Under the pieces are notes generated by a model, which saw nothing but the letters and a program-made list of their open reading frames with translations, did no database searches and was not told the origin of the DNA. Below are positions 32,882 to 40,402 of a DNA stretch of 64,000 bases, piece after piece. The position numbers and the translations under genes are program-made. This DNA is from PBB1 sp046154125 (GTDB taxonomy: Bacteria; Pseudomonadota; Gammaproteobacteria; Burkholderiales; Burkholderiaceae_C): the NCBI GenBank assembly GCA_046154125.1, contig JBJXEJ010000174.1:1-64000 (forward strand), in the 5' to 3' direction. Position 1 is the first letter of the stretch, and the number at the start of each line of letters is the position of its first letter.

Positions 32882-33829
32882 ATGACTGCCATGAACATGA
32901 CCATTTCCAACGCTTCCACCAACTCGGCCCTGGCCCTGCGGGACCCGTGGGCGATGGTGCCCTCGCTGGGCAGCCTCGATGCCTACATTTCAGCCGCCAA
33001 CCGCGTGCCGATGCTGACGCTCGAAGAGGAGCAGGCCCTGGCCCGCCAACTGCGCGACAAGGGAGATCTGCAGGCGGCCGGTCAGCTGGTGCTGTCGCAC
33101 ATGCGACTGGTGGTGTCGATCGCCCGCCAGTACCTGGGTTACGGTCTGCCGCACGGCGACCTGATCCAGGAAGGCAACGTCGGCCTGATGAAGGCGGTCA
33201 AGCGGTTCGACCCCGATCAGGGCGTGCGTCTGGTCAGCTACGCGATGCACTGGATCAAGGCGGAGATCCACGAGTACATCCTGAAGAACTGGCGCATGGT
33301 CAAGGTGGCGACCACCAAGGCCCAGCGCAAGCTGTTCTTCAACCTGCGCTCGATGAAGCAGAGCCTGAAGGACGATGCCGTCGCAGGTGAAACCCACCGC
33401 AGCACGCTGACCCAGGGCGAGGTCGACACGATGGCGCGCACGCTCAACGTCAAGCGCGAGGACGTGCTCGAGATGGAAACCCGCCTGTCTGGCGGGGATG
33501 TTCCTCTTGAACCGCTGACTGACGATGGCGAGGAAAGCTACGCGCCGATCGCCTACCTGGCCGACGAGACGCACGAGCCCAGCCAGGTGCTGGAAGCGCA
33601 GCGTCGCGACTGGCTGTCCAGCGACGGCATCTCGCTCGCGCTCGATGCGCTCGATCCACGCAGCCGCCGCATCGTCGAAGAGCGCTGGCTGAAGGTCAAC
33701 GATGACAACTCGGGAGGCATGACGTTGCACGACCTGGCCGACGAGTACGGCGTGAGCGCCGAGCGCATCCGACAGATCGAAGTCGCGGCGATGAAGAAGA
33801 TGCGCAAGGCGCTGGGCACCTCGCACTGA
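32882..33829 (+). CDS. rpoH: RNA polymerase heat-shock sigma factor sigma32
   Basis: Sigma factor of 315 residues that directs RNA polymerase to heat-shock promoters. Region 1.2 is near LDAYISAANRVPMLT, region 2 includes DLIQEGNVGLMKAVKRFDP and VSYAMHWIKAEIHEYILKNW, the RpoH box reads QRKLFFNLR (around residue 142), and region 4 ends with GVSAERIRQIEVAAMKKMR. The ATG at 32882 follows GAGGGAG by only three bases; an ATG at 32891 is an alternative with longer spacing. The CIRCE-covered promoter upstream implies HrcA control. A strong terminator follows. Confidence 0.96.
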   Translation: MTAMNMTISNASTNSALALRDPWAMVPSLGSLDAYISAANRVPMLTLEEEQALARQLRDKGDLQAAGQLVLSHMRLVVSIARQYLGYGLPHGDLIQEGNVGLMKAVKRFDPDQGVRLVSYAMHWIKAEIHEYILKNWRMVKVATTKAQRKLFFNLRSMKQSLKDDAVAGETHRSTLTQGEVDTMARTLNVKREDVLEMETRLSGGDVPLEPLTDDGEESYAPIAYLADETHEPSQVLEAQRRDWLSSDGISLALDALDPRSRRIVEERWLKVNDDNSGGMTLHDLADEYGVSAERIRQIEVAAMKKMRKALGTSH

Positions 33830-33846
33830 GCCGAACGATGCGATCC

Positions 33847-33878
33847 AACACAAATGGCCCCTCGGGGCCGTTTGTGTT
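33847..33878. terminator. Bidirectional terminator between rpoH and the SCO gene
   Basis: Fifteen-base stem AACACAAATGGCCCC / GGGGCCGTTTGTGTT with a two-base loop and one G-T pair. A-rich and T-rich outer stem ends serve both strands. It lies 17 bases after rpoH and 14 after the convergent SCO gene. Confidence 0.85.
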
Positions 33879-33892
33879 CGGACCCAGATGAT

Positions 33893-34537
33893 TCAACCCA
33901 AGGCGAGCAACGTCTTCAAGTCGGCCGCCAGTGCTTCGGCACCGCTCCCGTAGCGAATGAAGAGGCGCACCTTGCCCTGAGCGTCGAACACATACGATCC
34001 TGCGGTGTGATCGACGCTGTAGCTGCCCTCGGTCTTGCCCGGAACCCTGGCGTAGAACACCTTGAATTCCTTGGCAGTGGCGGCAATCTCGTCGGGCGTT
34101 CCGCGCAGAGCAACAAAGCTCGGATCGAAGCCGCTCATGTAGCTCTTCAGGACAGCCGCAGTGTCACGGTCGGGGTCGACCGTGACAAAGACGCCTTGCA
34201 CCCGGTCGCCGTCCTTGCCGAGGGCAGCCTTCACCTGCGCCAGCTCGGCCATGGTCGTCGGGCAAACGTCGGGGCACTGGGTGTAGCCGAAGAACACGAC
34301 GGTGACCTTGCCCTTGAAATCCGCCAGCGTGCGCGGCTGCCCGTTCTGATCGGTCAGTGACAAGGTGTGTGCGTAGTCGGCGCCGGTGATGTCGATGCCT
34401 TTGAACACGGTTGCGGTGCCGCCGGAGGACGATGGTGCATCACACCCCACCAGCAACAGCGATGCCAGCGCCAACGCGGTTGCGCAGCGCAGGAGATGGC
34501 GCCGGGCGAAGGGCTTGCTGCAGAGGACAGGATTCAC
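33893..34537 (-). CDS. SCO1/SenC family copper chaperone for cytochrome oxidase
   Basis: Membrane-attached thioredoxin-fold protein of 214 residues that helps load the CuA site of cytochrome oxidase subunit II. The N-terminus has a lipoprotein-like segment ending LLLVGCD, so it is probably lipid-anchored in the periplasm. The copper ligands are CPDVC in GYTQCPDVCPTT, with the distal histidine in SVDHTAGSY. It starts at a GTG overlapping the ctaB stop (GTGA). It is the last gene of the oxidase biogenesis string. Confidence 0.92.
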   Translation of the reverse strand: MNPVLCSKPFARRHLLRCATALALASLLLVGCDAPSSSGGTATVFKGIDITGADYAHTLSLTDQNGQPRTLADFKGKVTVVFFGYTQCPDVCPTTMAELAQVKAALGKDGDRVQGVFVTVDPDRDTAAVLKSYMSGFDPSFVALRGTPDEIAATAKEFKVFYARVPGKTEGSYSVDHTAGSYVFDAQGKVRLFIRYGSGAEALAADLKTLLALG

Positions 34538-35445
34538 AGCAACGGGCCCAGGTAATGGTCGACGAGCAAGGCAGCGAACAGCAGCATCAGGTGCCAGATC
34601 GAGAAACGGAAGGTCTTGCGGGCCAGCGTGTCGGAATAGTTGCGCCAGAGTTTCCAGGCGTAGCCCGTGAAGCCAGCTCCGAGCGCCACTGCGCAGATGA
34701 GGTAAATCCAGCCGCTCATCCCCGAAATGAACGGCAGCAAGGTCGCAGCGAACAGCACCAGCGTATACAGGAAGACATGCAGCCGCGTGAAGACGGCGCC
34801 GTGGGTGATCGGAAGCATGGGCAGGCCGGCCCGGCGATAGTCTTCGGCGCGGTACAGCGCCAGCGCCCAGAAATGCGGCGGTGTCCACAGGAAGATGATC
34901 AGGCACAGGATCAGCGCCTCGGCGCCGACCTCCCCGCGGATCGCCGCCCAACCCAGGACCGGCGGCATCGCGCCCGACGCTCCGCCGATGACGATGTTCT
35001 GAGGCGTCGCCGGCTTCAGCAGCACGGTGTAGACAACCGCATAGCCCACGAAGGTGGCGAACGTCAGCCACATCGTCAACGGATTCACCATCGTGTACAG
35101 CAGTACGCTGCCGATGGCGCACAGCACCGCCGAAAAGGTCAGCGTCTGTGTATTCGTGAGTTCCCCCTTGGCGGTCGGGCGCCACGAGGTGCGCGCCATC
35201 TTGGCGTCGATGTGCTGCTCGACAACGCAGTTGAACGCGGCGGCGGCGCCTGCGACCAGCCAGATGCCGGCCGTGGCGGCCAGCGCCAGCTTGATGTCGG
35301 GCAAGCCGGGCACAGCCAGCAGCATGCCGATGACGGCGCAGAACACGATCAACTGCACAACACGCGGCTTCGTCAGCGCGTAGAACTGCTTCAGCCGCGA
35401 CATGCGGCTTGCGATGGGCAATGAGGGGGCAAGGGTTTCGGACAT
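34534..35445 (-). CDS. ctaB: Protoheme IX farnesyltransferase (heme O synthase)
   Basis: Polytopic UbiA-family prenyltransferase of 303 residues that adds a farnesyl group to heme b, the first step toward heme A. The hallmark motif VVEQHIDAKMARTSWRP is present near residue 78, with the second acidic patch YRAEDYRRAGLPMLP near residue 200. Nine or so hydrophobic helices are visible. The start is the ATG at 35445; MSRLKQFYALTKPR fourteen codons later is an alternative. It lies 18 bases after ctaA and overlaps the SCO gene. Confidence 0.96.
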   Translation of the reverse strand: MSETLAPSLPIASRMSRLKQFYALTKPRVVQLIVFCAVIGMLLAVPGLPDIKLALAATAGIWLVAGAAAAFNCVVEQHIDAKMARTSWRPTAKGELTNTQTLTFSAVLCAIGSVLLYTMVNPLTMWLTFATFVGYAVVYTVLLKPATPQNIVIGGASGAMPPVLGWAAIRGEVGAEALILCLIIFLWTPPHFWALALYRAEDYRRAGLPMLPITHGAVFTRLHVFLYTLVLFAATLLPFISGMSGWIYLICAVALGAGFTGYAWKLWRNYSDTLARKTFRFSIWHLMLLFAALLVDHYLGPLL

Positions 35446-35463
35446 GACGCGCAGCCGGCGATT

Positions 35464-36627
35464 CTACGAAGGCACGCCGACGGTGCCTGCAGGCGACCTC
35501 GGCGAAGCAAGGGATTGAAGGTGCGGCCGGCGTGCCCGGCTCAGCAGCGACGTCAGCACCATCACCAAGGCGGCTGCGCCACCGGTATGCGCCACCGCCG
35601 CCGCCAAGGGCCAGTCCAGCACGACGTTGCTCAGGCCGCTCAGCATCTGCCAGGCGACGACCGCACCCAGCGCCCCGGCCCAACGGTGCAGAGCGGGATC
35701 TCCGGCAGCGCGCAGTCGCCAGGCCAGCAAACCGATGGCGATGACCACCACCGCCGCGCCGATGCGGTGGGTCATGTGGATCGCGGTGAGCGCAGCAAAC
35801 GGCAGATAGCCGCCGTCCTTGCCGGCACCCAATTCGCGCGCCACGGTGAAACCGTGCTCGAAATCCATGAGCGGCCACCATGCGCCCTGGCAGGTCGGGA
35901 AGTCGGTGCACGCCAGCACTGCATAGTTGGTGCTGACCCAGCCACCGAGCGCGATCTGCGCAACGCTGACGACGAACACGACGACCGTGCCCCGGTACAG
36001 GGCGCGCGGCATGGCCAACGGCGGCCGCTGCGTCTGGCTCTGGACAGACAACAGCGCGAGCAATCCCAGCCCACCGAGCAGGTGCATTGTCACGATGGCC
36101 GGATACAGCTTCATCGTGACGGTCAGCGCGCCAAAGGCGCCTTGCCCGCAGACCCATACCCAGGTGAGCGTGGGCCACCACGGCGACAGCGTGGCCGGCG
36201 CCTTGGCGCGATGCCTGCGCGCTTCGAGCCAGGCCGCCACGGCCAGCCAGGTGATCAACGCACCCACCCCGGTCGCGAGATAGCGGTGGATCATCTCGAT
36301 CCAGGCCTTGCCGTGCGTCACCGGACCGGTGGGCATCGCGGCCTGTGCAGCACCGATGGCCTCGCGGGCACCGAGTGGGCTGACACTGCCGTAGCAGCCG
36401 GGCCAGTCCGGACAACCCAGCCCCGAATCGGTGAGCCGGGTGAATGCACCGAAAAGCACCAGGTCGAAGGTCAGGAATAGCGTCAAGAGCGTCAGCGCGC
36501 GGCGCCGTTGCGCGGAGTCCGACCGACGGTGACGCCACGCCACCCAAAGCATCGGCGCCAGCGCCAGGGCAGCGCCCATCAGTACCAGCGTCGGCACCGG
36601 GCCGAGATCGTATGCAGGAGGGTTCAT
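35464..36627 (-). CDS. ctaA: Heme A synthase
   Basis: Membrane protein of 387 residues, COX15/CtaA family, converting heme O to heme A by oxidation of a methyl group. Heme-ligand histidines are in WIEMIHRYLATGVG, TMHLLGGLG and AIHMTHRIGAAVV; the paired cysteines are in GLGCPDWPGCYG and ACTDFPTCQGAW. Eight helices can be made out. It precedes ctaB in the same order seen in other Burkholderiales oxidase clusters. Confidence 0.95.
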   Translation of the reverse strand: MNPPAYDLGPVPTLVLMGAALALAPMLWVAWRHRRSDSAQRRRALTLLTLFLTFDLVLFGAFTRLTDSGLGCPDWPGCYGSVSPLGAREAIGAAQAAMPTGPVTHGKAWIEMIHRYLATGVGALITWLAVAAWLEARRHRAKAPATLSPWWPTLTWVWVCGQGAFGALTVTMKLYPAIVTMHLLGGLGLLALLSVQSQTQRPPLAMPRALYRGTVVVFVVSVAQIALGGWVSTNYAVLACTDFPTCQGAWWPLMDFEHGFTVARELGAGKDGGYLPFAALTAIHMTHRIGAAVVVIAIGLLAWRLRAAGDPALHRWAGALGAVVAWQMLSGLSNVVLDWPLAAAVAHTGGAAALVMVLTSLLSRARRPHLQSLASPRSPAGTVGVPS

Positions 36628-36660
36628 GCAGAAAGCGTTGGTTCGACGCGCGGGCCCGTG

Positions 36661-37377
36661 TCAGCGGCCCGGCTGATCCCAAGAAGCCGAGGCGCGCAGC
36701 AGTCGCTCCAGGTCCTTCTTCAGCTTGGCCGGGTCCGGGTCGACCGGCGTGCGCATCATCCATTGCCCCATCGGATCGACAAGGTACAAGTGCTCGTCGA
36801 GCTGGCGCCCCTCGGCGGGATTCAGCCACTGCGCCAGCGCAGCGGACGGCACGCGCAGCACCGTGGCGCTGGCGCCCGGAGGATTGATGGCCTGGAGCAA
36901 CTCGGGGCGCGGCACGGCGTCATCGGGAATCAGCCAGACCTTGTCCAGGCGGTCTTTCTCCTTGCCCAGTGTCTCGCGCAGTTGGCGCTGCAGCAGCAAG
37001 TGCGATTCGCAGCGCGTGTCGCAGGCGCCACCGGCGACGACGACGACCAGCCACTGGCCGTGCAGGCTGGAAGCCGGCACCGGCTGGCCGGCCAGATCGG
37101 TCAGCGCCAGCGCATCGGGCAGCGCGCGCGTCGGGGTCACGAACTCGCTGTAGTTGGTCCTCCCCTGCGGTCGGATCACGAAATAGGTGAAGTACGAGGC
37201 GATCACCGGCGCTGCGCATACCGCCAGCACCGCCAGCATCTTCAGCCGTCCGGACGCGGTGCGGCGCGCCGACAGATCGGGCGTCGGCATCGAGTGCACC
37301 GTGAAGCTCAGCGGCGACACCGGCTCAGACAGGGCGCTGCGATCGGAGCCGGGGGTGGATGAGTTGGAACCAGACAT
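36661..37377 (-). CDS. Cytochrome oxidase cluster transmembrane protein, SCO/thioredoxin-like
   Basis: Protein of 238 residues with one transmembrane helix (around residues 47-67) and a soluble domain of thioredoxin-like character: HGQWLVVVVAGGACDTRCESHLLLQRQL contains a CxxxC-type pair as in SCO proteins. No catalytic function is proven; homologues are regularly encoded between SURF1 and ctaA. Its start at 37377 overlaps the SURF1 gene by 53 bases; a second ATG at 37290 would remove the overlap. Confidence 0.75.
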   Translation of the reverse strand: MSGSNSSTPGSDRSALSEPVSPLSFTVHSMPTPDLSARRTASGRLKMLAVLAVCAAPVIASYFTYFVIRPQGRTNYSEFVTPTRALPDALALTDLAGQPVPASSLHGQWLVVVVAGGACDTRCESHLLLQRQLRETLGKEKDRLDKVWLIPDDAVPRPELLQAINPPGASATVLRVPSAALAQWLNPAEGRQLDEHLYLVDPMGQWMMRTPVDPDPAKLKKDLERLLRASASWDQPGR

Positions 37378-38083
37378 ACAGACCTGTCATCAAGGCGCAA
37401 AGCGCAAACCACTGGAACGCGTAGCCGTAGTGTTTTTGTATCCCGAGATCGGGCCGGGCCCACTGACGGGACAAGCCGTCACGAGGCGCGCCGTCGGCAT
37501 CCTGAATGACGGACAGCGGCTTCAGCGACAGCGAGAACTCGCGCGCAAAGGCGTCGAGTTCGAGATTCTGGCGGATTGCACCCGAGGCAGCGCCAGCAAA
37601 GTCGTACAGCCGCCCCGGCGGCGGGGCAATGTGACCCCGAACCGTGATCTCACCGGACTCATCGGGCAGCGTGGGCAACTTCGTGCGATCCAGCGCATCG
37701 CGCGGCGCCCAGCCTCGCTGCACCATCACCGAACGGGGCGAGTCCGTGAGGCGCAGTGGCGTGACGACAAAGAAGCCCGGACGCCCATACATCTGGCGGT
37801 TGTCGAGGAAGACGGTTGCCGCCGGCACCCAATGTCCGCGAAGGACAGTGAGCCGGTGCTGCTGAGCCTGCAAGGCATCAGCGGTGTCCGCCAACTTCGA
37901 CGCGTCGATGGCCGGCATCACCGCGCGGGTGTCGAGCGACTGCTGCAAGGCCAGCTTCTGCGACGCCCGGTCCATTTGCCAGATGCCCAGACGGGCGGTG
38001 CCAGCAACGCCAACAATGGTGGCGAACAGCACGATGATCGCGCGCTGACGGGATCGTTTGGGCGATTCCAAGGATTCGGCCAT
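37325..38083 (-). CDS. SURF1 family cytochrome oxidase assembly protein
   Basis: Protein of 252 residues with a helix near each end (IIVLFATIVGVAGTARLGIWQMDRA and FQWFALCALMTGLYVWFQLI), the SURF1 topology. In bacteria SURF1 helps insert heme a3 into subunit I. Conserved WQ..RA and the NRQMYGRPGFFVVTPL region support the call. The ATG at 38083 is preferred; two GTG codons seven and six codons upstream are also in frame. Confidence 0.93.
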   Translation of the reverse strand: MAESLESPKRSRQRAIIVLFATIVGVAGTARLGIWQMDRASQKLALQQSLDTRAVMPAIDASKLADTADALQAQQHRLTVLRGHWVPAATVFLDNRQMYGRPGFFVVTPLRLTDSPRSVMVQRGWAPRDALDRTKLPTLPDESGEITVRGHIAPPPGRLYDFAGAASGAIRQNLELDAFAREFSLSLKPLSVIQDADGAPRDGLSRQWARPDLGIQKHYGYAFQWFALCALMTGLYVWFQLIHPRLRSQRPV

Positions 38084-38134
38084 CACCGGCTTTTTTCGCA
38101 CCACACGCCCGTGGCGCGCGGATAATTCGAGAGC

Positions 38135-38353
38135 ATGAAGTACCTCATCGGCATCGCGTTTGTCACCATCATCGGCGCGTTGGTGTACGCCGGGGTATCA
38201 ATGGTTCAGGATGGTCGGGATGGCAAACCAAAGACCCATTCGATGATGCACGCTCTGGCGCTTCGCGTCGGCGTGTCGGTCGTCCTGTTCCTGTGCCTGC
38301 TTGGGAGCTACCTGATGGGGTGGATCCAGCCGACTGGCATTCCGCACGGCTGA
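38135..38353 (+). CDS. DUF2909 twin-transmembrane protein
   Basis: Small protein of 72 residues with two hydrophobic helices (ITFV-type IGIAFVTIIGALVYAGVSM and VGVSVVLFLCLLGSYLMGWI) and a GIPHG end. Betaproteobacterial oxidase clusters commonly carry such a gene at this position, on the opposite strand. Function unknown. A strong terminator follows. Confidence 0.82.
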   Translation: MKYLIGIAFVTIIGALVYAGVSMVQDGRDGKPKTHSMMHALALRVGVSVVLFLCLLGSYLMGWIQPTGIPHG

Positions 38354-38378
38354 GAACGCTCCAGCCCGAGCGCCCAAC

Positions 38379-38405
38379 AAAAAAGCCGCTCGGAGCGGCT
38401 TTTTT
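38379..38405. terminator. Bidirectional rho-independent terminator
   Basis: Stem GCCGCT-CGG-AGCGGC flanked by six A on the left and six T on the right. It ends both the DUF2909 gene (plus strand) and the ctaE operon (minus strand). Confidence 0.95.
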
Positions 38406-38428
38406 GCTTGTTGTGGAGGGGCCGATGC

Positions 38429-39325
38429 TCAGAGCCAGTACACCACGACATAAAGGCCCAGCCACACCACGTCCACGAAATGCCAGTACCAGGCAGCACC
38501 TTCAAAGCCGAAATGACGTTGAGGGGTGAAATGCCCCTTTTGAAGGCGCAAGGTGATGAACAGCAGCATCAATGCGCCAACGAACACGTGAAACCCGTGA
38601 AACCCGGTCAGCATGAAGAAAGTCGAACCGTAGACACCGGAGGTGAGTTTCAGATTCAGCTCGTGATAGGCGTGTGAATATTCATAGCCCTGCACGAAGA
38701 GGAAGGTGAACCCCAGCAACAGCGTGATCCACATGAAGGCGATCGTCTTGCCACGGTTGCCGGCCAACAACGCGTGGTGGGCGATCGTCAACGTCACGCC
38801 AGAGGTCAACAAAAGCGCGGTGTTGATCGTCGGCAGCGGCCATGGACCCATCGTGGCGAACGGCTCGACTGTTCCGGCTGGCGATGCGGTGATACCGGCC
38901 TGCACACTCGGCCAGATGGCCTTGAAGTCAGGCCACAGCAACGCATTCTCGAGGCTGCCCAGATTCGGGACTGCGTGCATACGGGTCCACCAAAGGGCAC
39001 CGAAAAACGCACCGAAGAACATCACCTCGGAGAAGATGAACCAGCTCATGCTCCAGCGGAACGAGACGTCGATACGGTCGCTGTAGAGACCGCCCTCGCT
39101 TTCGCTGATGGCCTGACGGAACCAGCCCTGCAGGACAAATCCCCACATCAGGAAGCCGATCAGCGTGGCGTAGGCGCCCCACCCATGGCCGTTGACCCAT
39201 TGACCAGCGCCGATGATGACCAGGAACAGGCCCATCGAAGCCATCACCGGGAAGCCCGAGGGCGCCGGAACGAAGTAGTAAGGGGCCGAGCTGTGTGCGC
39301 TGGCCGAAGGGGTCGCTGCCGACAT
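38429..39325 (-). CDS. ctaE: Cytochrome c oxidase subunit III
   Basis: Polytopic subunit of the aa3 oxidase, 298 residues with seven helices. Signature regions: PSGFPVMASMGLF at the N-terminus, SEVMFFGAFFGALWWTR (around 100-115) and the C-terminal HFVDVVWLGLYVVVYWL. It stabilises proton uptake in subunit I. It is the last gene of the ctaC-to-ctaE run; a GGAG-like site precedes the ATG. Confidence 0.97.
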   Translation of the reverse strand: MSAATPSASAHSSAPYYFVPAPSGFPVMASMGLFLVIIGAGQWVNGHGWGAYATLIGFLMWGFVLQGWFRQAISESEGGLYSDRIDVSFRWSMSWFIFSEVMFFGAFFGALWWTRMHAVPNLGSLENALLWPDFKAIWPSVQAGITASPAGTVEPFATMGPWPLPTINTALLLTSGVTLTIAHHALLAGNRGKTIAFMWITLLLGFTFLFVQGYEYSHAYHELNLKLTSGVYGSTFFMLTGFHGFHVFVGALMLLFITLRLQKGHFTPQRHFGFEGAAWYWHFVDVVWLGLYVVVYWL

Positions 39326-39405
39326 GATTTCTCCTGAATCCCGATCTCTCTACATTTCCAAGGAGGCCCAGACGCCGTTGCCGGTGTCCTCGCCTCCGCA
39401 AACCA

Positions 39406-39645
39406 TCAAGCGGCCACGCCGCTCGACAACACCCAGTTGACCACCGTGGCCAATACCGCAATCAGCACCAATGCCCCGATCACGCCGGCAATCACGACGT
39501 GTACCGGATTCAATTGGCTAACGTCCCTCTCGTAATCGGACGACTTGCGCACGCCAAAGAAAGACCAAGCCACCGCGCGCATCGTCTGCAGGAACGAGCC
39601 CTTGCGTTTGGCAGCCGCCCTCAGGTCGGATCCATGTTCGCTCAT
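39406..39645 (-). CDS. DUF2970 small membrane protein
   Basis: Protein of 79 residues: a basic N-terminal half with FLQTMRAVAWSFFGVRKSSDYERDV and one C-terminal helix (VHVVIAGVIGALVLIAVLATVVNW). This is the DUF2970 pattern found between ctaG and ctaE in Burkholderiales. Its ATG overlaps the ctaG stop by 4 bases. Role unproven, presumably oxidase assembly. Confidence 0.85.
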   Translation of the reverse strand: MSEHGSDLRAAAKRKGSFLQTMRAVAWSFFGVRKSSDYERDVSQLNPVHVVIAGVIGALVLIAVLATVVNWVLSSGVAA

Positions 39646-40277
39646 GAACGCAGCGGCCTCGGCTCGACGGCTGCAGCTGCCTGAGGCGCCATCGGCACCT
39701 TGCCGCCGACTTCAAAGAAGGTGTACGACAGCGTGATCGTGCTGACGTCCTTCGGCAGTTTCGAATCGATGACGAAGACGACAGGCCACTGTTTGCTTTC
39801 GCCGGCCTTCATCGTGTATTCGCTGAAGCAGAAGCACTGCAACTTCTTGAAATGCGCCATTGCCTGCATCGGCGCGTAACTCGGGATCGCCTGCGCGGCC
39901 ATCGTACGGTTCTGCGTGTTGGTGAACTCGTACATCACCGTGGTCAATTCACCGGGGTGCACCTGCACGCTGCTGACCGCCGGCTTGAACTTCCACACGC
40001 CACGCGCGTTCGCATCGAACTCGACCGTGATCGTGCGGCTGCGATCGACCTGGGTATTGGCACCCCCCGATGAACCGTCCTGCCCAGAGGCGACCCGCTC
40101 CGAGAGCGAGAGCACGTTGACGCCCAAGGCGGTACAGATCGCCTTGTAGAGCGGCACCATCGCGTAGCCGAAGCAGAACATCACGGCCGTGATGACCAGC
40201 AGCTTGCCGACCATGAGCGAGTTGTCACCTCGCAGCAAGGCAGCCGCGCGAGAGGACCGATCCAGTCCGTCCGTCAT
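39642..40277 (-). CDS. ctaG: Cytochrome c oxidase assembly protein CtaG (Cox11)
   Basis: Periplasm-facing copper chaperone of 211 residues for the CuB site of subunit I. One N-terminal helix (LLVITAVMFCFGYAMVPLY) anchors it. The copper-binding motif CFCF is in KKLQCFCFSEYTMKAGE near residue 145. Length and motifs match the family. It is separated from the small assembly protein gene by three bases. Confidence 0.95.
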   Translation of the reverse strand: MTDGLDRSSRAAALLRGDNSLMVGKLLVITAVMFCFGYAMVPLYKAICTALGVNVLSLSERVASGQDGSSGGANTQVDRSRTITVEFDANARGVWKFKPAVSSVQVHPGELTTVMYEFTNTQNRTMAAQAIPSYAPMQAMAHFKKLQCFCFSEYTMKAGESKQWPVVFVIDSKLPKDVSTITLSYTFFEVGGKVPMAPQAAAAVEPRPLRS

Positions 40278-40280
40278 GTC

Positions 40281-40394
40281 TCAGAGACCGAACAACGCCG
40301 CCTTGGCGATGAACCCGACGAAAAACACCACCGCAATCGAAGCCAAGATCAGCCCCAGACGGACGTTCTGCTTTTTCTGGTCAGGTGTGGACAT
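40281..40394 (-). CDS. Cytochrome oxidase small assembly protein
   Basis: Protein of 37 residues, starting MSTPDQKKQNVRLGLILASI and carrying one transmembrane helix. Such short proteins lie between ctaD and ctaG in many Burkholderiales. The start is the ATG at 40394; the frame is open further upstream but overlaps ctaD there. Eight bases separate it from ctaD. Confidence 0.82.
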   Translation of the reverse strand: MSTPDQKKQNVRLGLILASIAVVFFVGFIAKAALFGL

Positions 40395-40402
40395 GGCTCG
40401 GA

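Noticed and set aside
33893..36829. A single long frame covering SCO, ctaB and ctaA
   Set aside because: Only its last 214 codons encode SCO; the upstream part is an out-of-frame reading of ctaB and ctaA.
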